Source: Vandiemenella viatica
Lineage: Eukaryota; Arthropoda; Insecta; Orthoptera; Morabidae
DNA length: 64,000 nucleotides
Direction: 5' to 3'
Assembly: GCA_031002005.1 (NCBI GenBank)
Contig: CM061920.1
Coordinates: 49,330,610 to 49,394,609 of the forward strand
Of the stretch, positions 43,004-53,767 are shown in pieces. The translations under genes were made by a program, and so were the position numbers. Below the pieces are notes generated by a model. That model was not told the DNA's origin and ran no database searches. It was given only the letters and a program-made list of their open reading frames with translations. Each line of letters opens with the position of its first letter. Within the stretch, counting starts at the first letter, position 1.

Positions 43004-44009
43004 GTCTAACGACGAGCCGCATCACAAGCCGATAGCAGTTGTTACAGATTTGTATGTGGCGAGCATGCGCGATTGTAACCATACACACAGATATCTCATT
43101 TAGGAATTTATTCGCGGCAGATAAGACTGAGTATCTAACAAGTAAGATGAGCAAGAATTTGTAACTGATTTCATTGCGACATAACAGCAACATACTACAT
43201 TTGGAATGTGAAACCAAAAAGAGGACGCGAACAGAAATTTTTAAAAAAATAGTGGATTGATAGAGATTAGTGGGAAATATAATATAAAAGTTGACAGTGC
43301 ATTAATAAAAAAAAAAATCAACTCGGAGTGCTTTATATACATAAAATGAAAATTCGCTTTTTGCTACAAATATATATATATAAAAATGAAAACTTAATAA
43401 GAATTGGAATAGAGGAAGACGAAATATACAAAATTAATTTACGCTATTAGTGCGACATACACAGGTGGGCACAGTTAATCCAAACGTTAACTTCGTTAGT
43501 CATTATTCCGCTACTTAAAAAGTTAACTTCGATAATCGTTAAATGTTTATAAATTTAACGCAAGTTAAAGTTATCCGTTAAAAGTTAACTAGTCAAAAGT
43601 TGTACTGATGTATTAGTATTATAGTACGGTAGGTATAACTGCTCTCTATCTCAAGGTGTTATGTACAATGATGCAAGTTGTGAGGTCCCCACTCACCAGT
43701 CATTACTGAGTTCTATTATTACATTACTAGCATTTGCCCGCTGCTTCACGCGCGCGTGACTTGGCAGGTGTAGACATTTACCGATTTTATTCTCTTATCA
43801 GACATTAACGTGGAAAGGCATGAACTGTTAATGTATTCTGAATAGTTTCGTTTGTTTCGGTTAATACGTTAGGTTCGGTTTTCATACTGAGTCAGAGAGT
43901 TGTTTTATTCATATTTTAACGTGATGCAATTGATTCAATAGTAGAAAAGGTTCCTGAAAAATTAACAGTAGTAATTCGTGGTTGTAATTATTGTGCGAAG
44001 TATAAACAT

Positions 44010-44279
44010 TTATTGTTTAGAAAGGCTTTCACGGTTGAAACGACATTCTTTCTTCTGTGCGCTTTCAGAAGCTATGGATTTAGCGTATAGAACCCGGTTA
44101 TAGGTCAATCGCTTTTCTCGGTGCAGGTTACTTTCATTTGTTCTAGCTATTTCATCTCGTTCTCTTTGACGTTGCAGACGATGTTGTCGGTCTATTTCAC
44201 TCTCATTTAGCCTATTTCGGCGACATCTTTTAGCTGCAGAAGTTGACCCCGACAGATTAGATCTCTTTCGCAAGGGCAT
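44010..44279 (-). pseudogene. Helitron ORF start with STPR-like repeats
   Basis: MPLRKRSNLSGSTSAAKRCR then RNRLNESEIDRQHRLQRQRE and RDEIARTNESNLHREKRLTY. The ~23-residue repeats (NES..RQHRLQRQRERDEIAR, NES..REKRL) resemble the STPR repeats at the N-terminus of insect Helitron proteins. The open frame extends upstream to 44375, but that part belongs to the Harbinger terminus, so I start at the internal methionine. The protein stops at 90 residues, well short of the Rep domain; it continues in spirit with the segment seen at 29745. Confidence 0.6.
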
Positions 44280-44509
44280 ATCATAAACTTTTAAGGCGCG
44301 TCCACACCAGAGGAACAAAGAGGAGCTTCTTGTTGCTAAACAGTTGCGGTCTGTTTCTAGAAACATTCCGTCCACACCAGAAAACCTAATTTAGGAACAG
44401 TTTACTTGTGTTACTGTTTACGGTTGTTACCCGTCCACACCAAGAGCAACAATCTTTATTTTTCTGTGCGAAATAAAAACTTTGTCACAATTATAATTCA
44501 TTTAGTATA

Positions 44510-44880
44510 CGATGATTTGAGTCAAAAGAAAAAAAGAAATCGCAAATGCTGGATGAGACCAAGTCTTTTGGAGAAAAATCAACACGGAGTTGAACGCCTC
44601 ATGGATTCTTTTTTTTTTTTTTTTTTTTTTAAAAAAAGTCTATCTGTTATCAGGACATATTGAGGATGGACACATCAAAAACTTTATTCGAGTGAGTAGC
44701 ACTGATTTAGAATGGCTACTTTCTAAAACTGAACAGTTTATTCGAAAACAAAATATAAACTACAGAGCCGCAATATCTCCAAAGGAACATTTGCTGCTGA
44801 CTTTAAGATTTCTAACTACTGGAGATTCATATACATCTTTGATGTACTTATTTCGAATCTGCACCAGTTGCTTTTCTTAA
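44510..44880 (+). pseudogene. PIF/Harbinger transposase N-terminal part
   Basis: DDLSQKKKRNRKCWMRPSLL then EKNQHGVERLMDSFF up to a 22-T run (44609-44630), then in another frame GHIKNFIRVSSTDLEWLLSK, TEQFIRKQNINYRAAISPKE and TLRFLTTGDSYTSLMYLFRI. This is the N-terminal and HTH region before the DDE domain of PIF/Harbinger transposases (RVSSxDFEWLL, ISPxERLxxTLRFLATGxSYxSL). The homopolymer causes the frameshift. The catalytic part is deleted. Confidence 0.8.
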
Positions 44881-45006
44881 TACCACCCACGAATCGTGTT
44901 TCTTAAGCCGATCTTTATAATTTGAATCACATGGATTCCACAAACACTCTGCATTTCTATATAATTCAATTAAATATATTAAATTTTCACTCGTCCATTC
45001 GAACAT
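44848..45006 (-). pseudogene. Harbinger ORF2 (Myb/MADF-like) N-terminal part
   Basis: MFEWTSENLIYLIELYRNAE then CLWNPCDSNYKDRLKKHDSW: the beginning of a MADF/Myb-SANT-like domain (W-x-x-E...LIELYR...LWNP..xxYKxxxKRxDAW). It runs toward and abuts the transposase remnant from the other strand. The rest is deleted. The upstream in-frame methionine at 45075 is possible, but the family starts close to FEW. Confidence 0.75.
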
Positions 45007-45359
45007 TTTTGTGAGATTGCAACAACTGATGTAACAGTAACGCGGAACAAGCTGTCCACACCAAACTAACAACAATTTTAAACACGATAATGTTTACCAA
45101 TGTTCCTTTGTTTCCTTTCATCTTTACCGCTACTTCTGGAAACAGTCAACTTCAAGGAACTTTTGTTTCTGTTGACATAAACATTGAAAAATACTGAGAA
45201 ACATTGGGTAACATGAGGGAACAAGTTGCAGGAACAAGCAACATCAACATGATGTTCCTCTGTGTTCCTTTTGGTGTGGACGTAGCTTTATACTTACACA
45301 ACTCACAGCACTAACAATTAAAACGTTTTCACAGCTGCAATTGTCACTATGCGTGAACT

Positions 45360-45800
45360 TTGGCTGCGAGTATATAGATGAGCATAAACTTGGTTACAAT
45401 ATAGAATATCTGTGGTAGTAATAAATAATAATATTTCTGAAAGCAATATTTAACTCAGCTAAAACATAATATTTTTAAATGCTTATGTGGAGGATTCCAC
45501 ATTAACTGTGGCACCGAAAATTTAAATGGCTATATAACAGTTGTAACGTTAAGAAAGCTGATATTATAATCATTATGTGTAATTTTTTTTGGCGATTTTA
45601 TGTGTAAACTTTGCCTGGGATTATATAGCTAGGTATAAGCTTTGTTAAGGATGTATCTGTGGATATAATGAAAAATATTGTTTCCATGATACTTGACTAA
45701 AAAAAGTTTATTTTTAAATGTGGATACCGAGGATTGCAACATAACCGCAGTGTCATAAATTTATGTAAATATAGCAGTAATCTACGACTTAGTCCTCTTG
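45360..45800 (-). repeat. Diverged ~245-bp tandem duplication
   Basis: The stretch from TTGGCTGCGAGTATATAGATGAGCATAA (first 20: TTGGCTGCGAGTATATAGAT) near 45360 resembles TTGCCTGGGATTATATAGCT near 45605. Both are followed by ATCTGTGG, AATATT and GAGGATT(C/G)... blocks in the same order. Part of the Helitron interior. Confidence 0.55.
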
Positions 45801-45810
45801 GAAGTGTGCT

Positions 45811-46935
45811 GAAATATAAAAATTCGTTACCAATAATCACAGCATCTCAATTTTTCTGATTTATTTATTTTTTGTTGTTTTTTATTTTTTGTTGTTTGGA
45901 TATTGGTTTTATTTTATGTTGATACACCATCAATTATTCCTGCTTTAAAATAGAAATTTACGTGAATTGGAGCTACTCTTGATTTCAAATCGTCGTATCA
46001 TTACTGTCATTGTTTCAGTCAGATATAATTAATCCAAAAATGTCGAGATGTGATCATGGTACAGTTTATGTAGTAACGTGCATGTAACTGAAACAATTAT
46101 TTCTGAGTGGCAACATTATCGCAAGTTGTGAATCGCTTGAAATGCAACCTGACAGCTGATATGATGCTTTGTTATAGGCCTAAGAGACGATGCCTGCAGC
46201 TTTATAATCTACGCGTGTAGCATTAGGATATGAAACATTTTTAATTTAAGTTTCTTTCAATATAGCCGTATTTTCTATGTAATTATTTCAGTCGCATGTA
46301 AGTACCTGGCGAAACAACAGCCTGGACCAGATGACAATTGACTCGTTTTGTTTAGCATCAGGCATAACGGGTTTAGTTTTAAAATTTACGCGGTGTAGAA
46401 TAGAATTTTAGGATGCCTAGTTATATTTGAAATAAAAATTCGTTACCAATAATCACAGCATCTCAATTTTTTCTGATTTATTTATTTTTTGCTGTTTGGA
46501 TATTGGTTTTTATTTTATGTTGATACACCATCAATTACTCCTGCTTTAAAATAGAAATTTACGTGAATTGGAGTTAATCTTGGTTTCAAATCGTCGTATC
46601 ATTATTTCAGTCAGATATAATTAATTCAAAAATGTCAAAATGGATCACGGTACAGTATATGTACTAATGTGCATGTAACTCAAGCAATTATTTCTGAGTG
46701 GCAAAATTATCGCAAGTTGTAAATCGATTGAAATGCAACCTGGACAGTGATGACAGCTGATATGCTTTGTTATAGGCCAAAGGGACGATGCTATTAGCTT
46801 TATAATTTACGCGGTGTAGCATTAGGATATGAAAATTTTTTTATTTGAGTTTCTTTCAATATATCCGTATTTTCTATGTAATTATTTGAGTCGAATGTAC
46901 CTGAATTTTCGGATGCCTAGTTATATTTGCACGTT
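45811..46935 (-). repeat. ~620-bp tandem duplication in the Helitron
   Basis: AAAAATTCGTTACCAATAAT, ATTGGTTTTATTTTATG, CACCATCAATTA, AATCGTCGTATCATTA, GTGGCAA-ATTATCGCAAGTTG and GGATGCCTAGTTATATTT occur twice in the same order, the first block starting near 45816 and again near 46437. The copies differ by small indels, including a halved TTTTTTGTTGTTT run. Confidence 0.8.
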
Positions 46936-47118
46936 ATAGCCACGAGACATATTAATCGAATAAAGTACTTCCAAATATGTGCAATTCCGCACAAGTCATT
47001 ATGAAAGAAGTATGTTTTATTACTTGCTGATATTTATAATAGCTGTTTTTCAGACATCGCTCTTCGAGAAAAAACTGAATTTCGTATTAAGTATTGGCTT
47101 ATTGTGGCTGTATTGTAC

Positions 47119-48872
47119 CATGGAGGAAGGAATAATATGGAGACGACGCAAGAGACCTTACCACGCATGGGAGTGAAGCAGGCCGGCGGAGGAGTGGGGG
47201 GGCATGGCCGGAGTGGTGGGGGCTTGACCGCTTCCCAACAAACACGGGGAATATGTACAAACATGTCAAGGGGACTCTAGGATAAACGTGACGCCGCAAT
47301 CTGGTGATGGATTATTATGTAACTCGATGAGACAAATAAAAAATGAAGAATAAAATTTTTTGATATCCTGCTTAGTTTTCGAGATATTCTGTCTCAAATG
47401 TGAAATGGTTTTGGTTGAAATTCAGAAGAAAAAATTATTCAAAGTCAAATTTTATGATGAATTTTTATTTAAAAAGACGAGACAAATAAAAAATAAAGAG
47501 TAAAATTTTTCGATATTTCACCTAGTTCTCGAGATATACTGTCTCAAAAGTGAGGTGTCTTGAGTTGAAATGCAGAAGAAAAATTTCGCAAAAGTCAAAT
47601 TTAATGATGGATTCTTATGTAACACGACGAAACAACTCGATAATAAGGAATAAATGTTTTCGATATCTTGCTTAGTTTGGGGGATATACAACATCCAAAT
47701 TGAGGGGTTTAGGTTTGGATGCAGGCTGGACAAAAATTAATTCTGTCAAAGCCACAATGATTACATGGTTGACATGCAGAATGGATATTTCAGTTTTATT
47801 ACTACCACTTGTGGTTAGTCTGAAATGTGTCCTAGACCAGAAAAAAAGTAAGAAGACCCACTCTAGGGATGAGCAACCCAGACATTTTGTAGGCTGGTAC
47901 CAGAAATAAAATGTTTATTCAGTCACCTTAATGAACATTCTCTTGATCAAGATGTGTTGTCTAATTTCACAGCCCTACTTATTAGGACAATTGTAAAAAA
48001 ATTATCTCTCAGTTAGATTTAGATACGGGGGGGGGGGGGGGGAGGAGAATGTTGTACAAAAAAAAAGAGACTAAATTAGAAACACATTCCCCAAATTGTT
48101 CAAAGGCCAATAACTTCTTTATTTATGAAGCCCATTTTTATTTCTGCATGAACCTGTTTCGACATAAATAGATGAGAAAGATTTCAAAATCGGTAAAAAT
48201 AGGTATAGACGTATTTACAAACAGAAACAAGTCTTATATGAAGCTTTAAAAATAACCTAAGTCAATGGCCTGAAATAGCTATTTAAAAAATTAATAAAAC
48301 TCACAGCTTCTCACATAACAGTTAATTTCATCATCCATTGTCAGTATAATCAGCAACGTGACGAAAGAAATCGTAATAGTAAATTCACTGAATCGCGAAG
48401 TAAAACACGCCCCTTTAAATCTCATTTTAAACACTCGTTAAAAAATAATGCTAGTCTATTATGTGCAAAATAGCAAGGTTTGCTGATTTTCTACACTACA
48501 CCAAGAAAAATTTGAGAACAAAGTCATCCCATTGAGAGCTGTGACTAAATATTTATAGACGTGCTGCAAAGTTTGCGGTGTCTACCGCTCACTTCAACAA
48601 CGATAATTACAATTCAACTTACTTATGAAATGATATTCCAGGTTCTTTCCTGTCTGGCCTATTTGTGCAACCGTACGCAACACAAGCTGGCATTTTTAAA
48701 CACTTATACACAATACTAAATGAAATAATCACTGCATCTACCACAATGTGAACACCTTAATTGTTGGGAAGCGCCATATGGTCGCTGCCGGTGCTGCCAC
48801 CATGCGGGAGAGTTTAGTGCTTGCTTCACCGATTTAACGTCACTTCTCCTCCATATAATTCCTTCCTCCATG
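47119..48872 (+). mobile_element. CATGGAGG-family DNA element, copy D (1,754 bp)
   Basis: Starts CATGGAGGAAGGAATAATAT and ends ATAATTCCTTCCTCCATG (inverted), with a perfect 8-bp duplication TATTGTAC (47111-47118, 48873-48880). It has the same layout as B and C: GC-rich left subterminal region, ~152-bp tandem blocks starting GATGGATTATTATG at 47302, GATGAATTTTTATT at 47456 and GATGGATTCTTATG at 47605, and a shared AT-rich body. It carries a unique G-run (48029-48044) and about 200 extra bp. No transposase gene. Confidence 0.92.
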
Positions 48873-49376
48873 TATTGTACAGCGTTCATGTAGCAATTTT
48901 GTTCCAGAGACAAACTGTATAACAGTCTACCAGAGACAATACATGTCTTCAATATTAATAATATAACTTTTTCGTAATTCAACAGACCTGTTACGATTCA
49001 AGTAAATGCTGATTATACTTGATTCACGTATTCTTTTTATTTTGAAGTACTGCGGTCCAGAAAAATGAATCGCAGAAGTAAAAAAAAAAAAAAAAAAGGG
49101 AAATCCTTAATTTTGTCAGGTCTCTTTATGAAAGGAGTGACCGTCTGAATGTGTATAATTATCTGTGGTCTACAGTTTCACATTTCTGAAGTTTTTTACT
49201 GACTTGCTTCTTCCCATGGTACATGTTAGTCGTTAGCTACTTCTGCAGATGTTGATCAGCAACATTAGCTTTAAAAATTTGGAAACACCATGCAAATTGA
49301 TGCGGTAGTTTTTGCGTTATTAGAGATCAAGCCTCACTACAAACGCAGCTTGCTTACAGATTTATAATAGTATAGA

Positions 49377-51110
49377 TTAATTGATTGTAAATAAATTTAT
49401 AATTTTACTTGTAGTATAGGTCTTCCAGCATAGTAGTTTGTGTAGAACGGGGTAATTATAAGTTAGTTTAGTAATTTCATGTTGCGAGAGTTGGCAGTAC
49501 TGTATGGTTGTGTTGTCGCGGAAGGAAGAAGCCAATATGGCGAGAGAGACTGTTTTTGGCTATCATAAGGCGAACATGTGGAGAAACTGATTTCGGCTAG
49601 CGTCAGAATATTGTTTCAGTGAAAGCATTGTATCTTGTGTGAATTTTTTAGTATAATAAATTGTGAATTATAGTAAAAGTGTGGCGAAAGTCATTTACAT
49701 AGCATTAGAATATCCGTTGCGCAAATTGAGAGATGATTGAAGGTTTTGTAATAAAAGTACTTTATATTAATACAAACGGCGAGGTGATAGCAACTACCGT
49801 AGAAAGGCACATTAGGGCCAAGTGCCAGTAACGCGGGCTATCAATCTTTCTTGTCGCAGTCAAAATAACGGTAAGGAGGACCTCGCAAAGTGTGGGTTTA
49901 TTTATAAAAATTAACAAATTGTGGTTACGCTATCGCCACAACAACGAAGTGGTATTCCTGTCTGTTTTTATCTTTGTTGAGACTGTGATCAACATAACAC
50001 TTGCAAATTGTCTTACGAGAGACAATTAAGGTACTCGTGACTTTATAAAAAAAAGTAGTAAAAAAAAAAAAAAAAAACATGAATGCAGAATGAAAAGCAA
50101 CAATATTATAGAAAACAAGTTGGACTGGAACACCTGAATATGTGAAAACTGCGTCCAGTGAAATTTGCGGCCAATCTAAAATCTACGACCAATGCCTGTT
50201 ACGGTTGGTTACCTTTGTGCCACGGCCTACCTGTGACCTAAAGGCCCCTTTAGACTACCAGGCCTAGTTTCACTAAATCATGGCCTGCATGTTTTTACGT
50301 GAACAAATAGAACGGAAGTTAGTCAGCGACGTCCTTTTACATTACACGGCCAAAACTGCCAACCTAGCTTCTACTTTTTTAAAAAAAGACACTCAAATGT
50401 TTTGAATTAAAATTGCACCTTTTTCGTAACTTATGTATTATTTCTTTGAATTTTTTCGCACTGGTTACTGAAAGTTGAGTTTTTTGCTGATCTGCAACAC
50501 TGTTTGAAGACTCCAGTGCGATACTAACTATCGATCAGGCGGCCGGTCATCCACTGGCACAGAATTTCGTCCGAGTAATGCCCGATTTGACGGCCGAACA
50601 GTTTGTCCGATTAACCTCTTTCGACACACACTGCCGATCCGTCACTGTTGCTTCAACACCAACTGAACGCGATGTTTTTACTAAACGTATAATAACGACA
50701 TACATTTTGTAATAATAAATACACCTCATTACAGATAATAATGTCGATTTGTCAATAAGATAGGTTATGACGCTTTTTAGTTTATTTACGTTTGCAGAAT
50801 TCACAATATAAAATAGTCACGCCGCCGCCGGCTGAAAATGCTCGGCGCGCCGCCGCCAAGATTTTAGCAGGCGGCGCCCACTACTACACCGAACATACTA
50901 TACGAGTGGTGGCGTGGCGCACAGTTCAAACAAACGAAAAGACGTCAACAACCTATGTAACGGACTAATGTTAACGGAAGTCCAATTTAACGGAAGTTAA
51001 GAAGACCGTTAATGATTTTTTAGGTTAACTTAAAAGTTAAATTTTCGCAATTTTTTTAACTTCGTTAATTAACGATTAACGGATTAACTGTTTTAAGCCC
51101 AACTGTGCAT
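49377..51110. other. No gene recognised; GC-rich patch
   Basis: 49490-49950 is gene-leader-like but has no open frame. 50244-50290 (AGGCCCCTTTAGACTACC) looks like a Harbinger-type end without a partner. 50817-50880 is GCC-rich (GCCGCCGCC, GGCGGCGCCC). The segment may be the right part of the candidate hAT element. Confidence 0.35.
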
Positions 51111-53510
51111 ATTACTATACGTGAGGTAAACACAAACCAATGGACAGTGTTAGCAAATTAGGAAGCCAAAATTATGAAGGGGAAGGATCTATCTCCGCAT
51201 TTATGTAATATTGAAGAAATCGAAGAAAATTCTTTTTCAAGTAGTACAAGTAGCAGTTTACGATCGTGTTTATAATCTTCCTGCAACCATTTTTTTTGTC
51301 ATAGTCCGTTTCTTTTTCTTCTTTACAGCTCTGATATAAGCTGCTGCACGAATAAATACATTTTTTGTTTAGAACTTAAAAACCCGTTTCAGATCAATAT
51401 TGTCACCTCACTTGTAACATAACCTCACCTCACCTGGCTCGCGATGTTTTGGAATTCACAATGAGCCACGAGCCAGGAAATCATGACGGATAAATTCGTA
51501 GACCACTACCATAAAAACAACAATTTGAGCGCGGCGAGCCAGCTGAACGACAAATGTGTGAAACTGATGTTCCTGTGTTTGGGCTCCCACAAGTACAGGA
51601 TCGTCGCGAGAATATCTGCGCGCAAATCTTCAGCGAGCTTACTCGCGCACAAATGTGTTTGAGTATGGGCGAAATTACTTTGGTTTACTTTTTGACGGCG
51701 CGATCCGGTGGATGTGGAGAAGCCTACAGAATGAGTTCGAAAATCTCCGGTCCTTTTAATGTTATTTTAGCGTTACTGAATGCCTTAGAAAAGTGTCTTT
51801 TTTTTCAACCTCAATTCATGGACCTTCGGATGTTCCTAAAATATAGGTAGAGTCTAGAGTCCTTGCATATTCGCATTAACAAATCAAAGATTTGCCAGAG
51901 GGGAATGTCAATTTAAGGCACGTAAAAAATGCATCTGAGACCCGGATTTGAACTGGAGACCCTCTATCCCCACGTAAACATCTTAATCTAGAAGCAGTGA
52001 AAAACGATATTGTGTTTGAATATTTATTTTTCATTACATCCAGATTTGTCTCTTGACCCAGATGGTTAGGCGTACTATTGGGGAACTGAAAGTCCCTAGT
52101 TCAAATCCCTGTCTCAGCTGTAATTTATATGGGCCTTAAAATTGACGGTTACTTCTAGCAAAGCTTTGAATTATTAATGCGAAGATGCTAGGAAGCTGCG
52201 TGGTTCGGATTTCACGTTAATCTGTAGGTCTCCTTTTCAAATAAGGTTACAACGATAGATGTGTACTGCGCGGTAGTTAAGGAACTCTGTGGCTAGAACT
52301 TTGGGGTCTAAGGAAATTATTTTAGAGAATTTTTGCGATCCGTATTTAAATTAAACTATATAATAATCTGGTTCTTTATTAACAAAAAATATTGAGTGAA
52401 TCGAAAGGAACCTCAACCAAAGCAAGCATGTCAAATGTGAAGTGAGTGGCGCTTGGCATTTCATTTGTGTTGAGATAAGCGAGAATCTTTCAATCCAGTA
52501 CAGTGTGACGATGATTTGTTAAAACTGCGTTGGGACACTATTTTCGTACAATCAGTATCAAACAGTGAGATGATAGCAGGAGCCGAGGGGAAAAAAAAAT
52601 TCTTTATTACTTTCGTAGATTATAAAACACGCCTATGAAAAATAAGGTACAATACTCTATAAGAAAGTACATGTGGTAAACCTAGCTGCGATCCCCAAAT
52701 GACTTTTACGGTGATTTTTTAATATCAATTTCGTGAAACAACCAAGTGTAAACGTTGAAGGAGACTTAAGACTGAGTAGGAATCCGTCCGTCACACGGAG
52801 GGGCGAGCCGTCACTCGGCCGACTGTCGGTGCGGTAACGGTGCGGACCAGTGCCGGCCAAGTAAGGGCCGACCGAAGTAGTAGTTACTGCCTCGCGTTTA
52901 TGAGGTCAACGGTTTGAGTCTGACCCCACTCATGAGTGGCTATAATAAACTTTTGCGACCATAACAATACAAGAGTAATTTTTCATAAGCTTCGTTAGTA
53001 CAATGAATACCTAAATCTGAACGAGGTATTTTAGAAGCCGCTTTTTACTAAAATGGCGCTTAGTTACTAGTATTTAACATCCATTATGACATATCGTAGC
53101 CAGTGATAGAATTAATGTTAATGAATATTCTTACATTTATACAAAATGTTAATGAAGTATATTTTTAGCAGCTAGCAGTGTCATTGTACCCTATAAGATT
53201 TTAGTAATATTGTTGCTATTAATTAACATGTTTGTAAAATAATTAAGCTCGGCCAACACATTCACTACATCAACTAAAATACACATGTTATACACTTCGG
53301 GTGCCCTTGTAGCTACTATATATTACACACAAGAGATTCTACCAATGTCATTCAATTTTTATTTATTTTATGTTAGCTATCTAATACCGTTTGCTCCTCC
53401 AATCAATTATAAGATTGCTGATCAAGCAAGGTACGGGACAAAAATAAATCATCTCCGCGCTGTACATCTTGAAGGGAAAAGATCAACGCGAGGATTATCC
53501 TATGCAAAAG
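51111..53510. other. No gene; scattered tRNA-like segments
   Basis: The open frame at 51554-51850 has no recognisable domain. Degenerate tRNA-like heads (box B variants) appear at about 51935-51995 (minus, AGTTCAAATCC), 52046-52126 (plus, AGTTCAAATCC) and 52870-52940 (plus, GGTTTGAGTCT). Each has a weak box A but no convincing cloverleaf, so they are more likely SINE heads or pseudo-tRNAs than functional tRNAs. Confidence 0.35.
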
Positions 53511-53767
53511 TACGAGGGTAATTTGGAAAGTAACCTTCGTTCTAGCGTGGAGTTCGTAGTCGTTCGCGGAGCGCCGCCATTTTCATATCTGCGTGTTCCC
53601 CGATTCAGTAAGCATCCAGCTGTGACAGCACGAACCTTGTTCTTTTGCGCATTGTCTTGTTATAACCTTAAAACACGATCGCTGCAATAGAAAATCCAGT
53701 GAAATGCGTGCTGTAATAAGTTTTCTTTTGGCGCAAAACGTTTCAGCAGCAGACATTCATCGTCAAT

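Larger units (their letters stand above)
44294..45287 (+). mobile_element. PIF/Harbinger element, 994 bp, inside the Helitron
   Basis: TIRs AGGCGCGTCCACACCAGAGG and (inverted right end) AGCTACGTCCACACCAAAAG; exact TTA duplication (44291-44293, 45288-45290). The usual convergent pair is present in miniature: transposase start on plus, Myb/MADF-like ORF2 start on minus. The middle of both is missing. GTCCACACCA recurs internally (44371, 44433, 45054) as subterminal repeats. Confidence 0.88.
43727..49376 (-). mobile_element. Helitron, ~5.65 kb, with nested insertions
   Basis: On the minus strand it starts TCTATACTATTATAAATC at 49376, preceded by A. It ends with a hairpin region ACGCGCGCGT, GGGCAAATG and CTAG at 43730-43727, followed by T: both canonical Helitron ends and the A/T target. 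It carries a short Rep N-terminal remnant (44010-44279), a Harbinger element (44294-45287) and a CATGGAGG-family element (47119-48872). No HUH or helicase domain, so non-autonomous. Confidence 0.8.
43462..51110. mobile_element. Candidate hAT element split by a Helitron
   Basis: CACAGGTGGGC-ACAGTTAATCC at 43461 and its inverse, GGATTAACTGTTTTAAGCCCAACTGTG-like sequence, at 51080-51106 are matching termini with AAC/GTTAAC-rich subterminal repeats on both sides. Without the Helitron (43727-49376) the element would be about 2 kb. No good 8-bp duplication is visible (best 4 of 8) and no transposase was found, so unity of the two ends is inference. Confidence 0.4.

Noticed and set aside
51554..51850. 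98-codon frame with moderately balanced composition
   Set aside because: No family resemblance; no second exon or promoter evidence. Considered a possible exon but left out.
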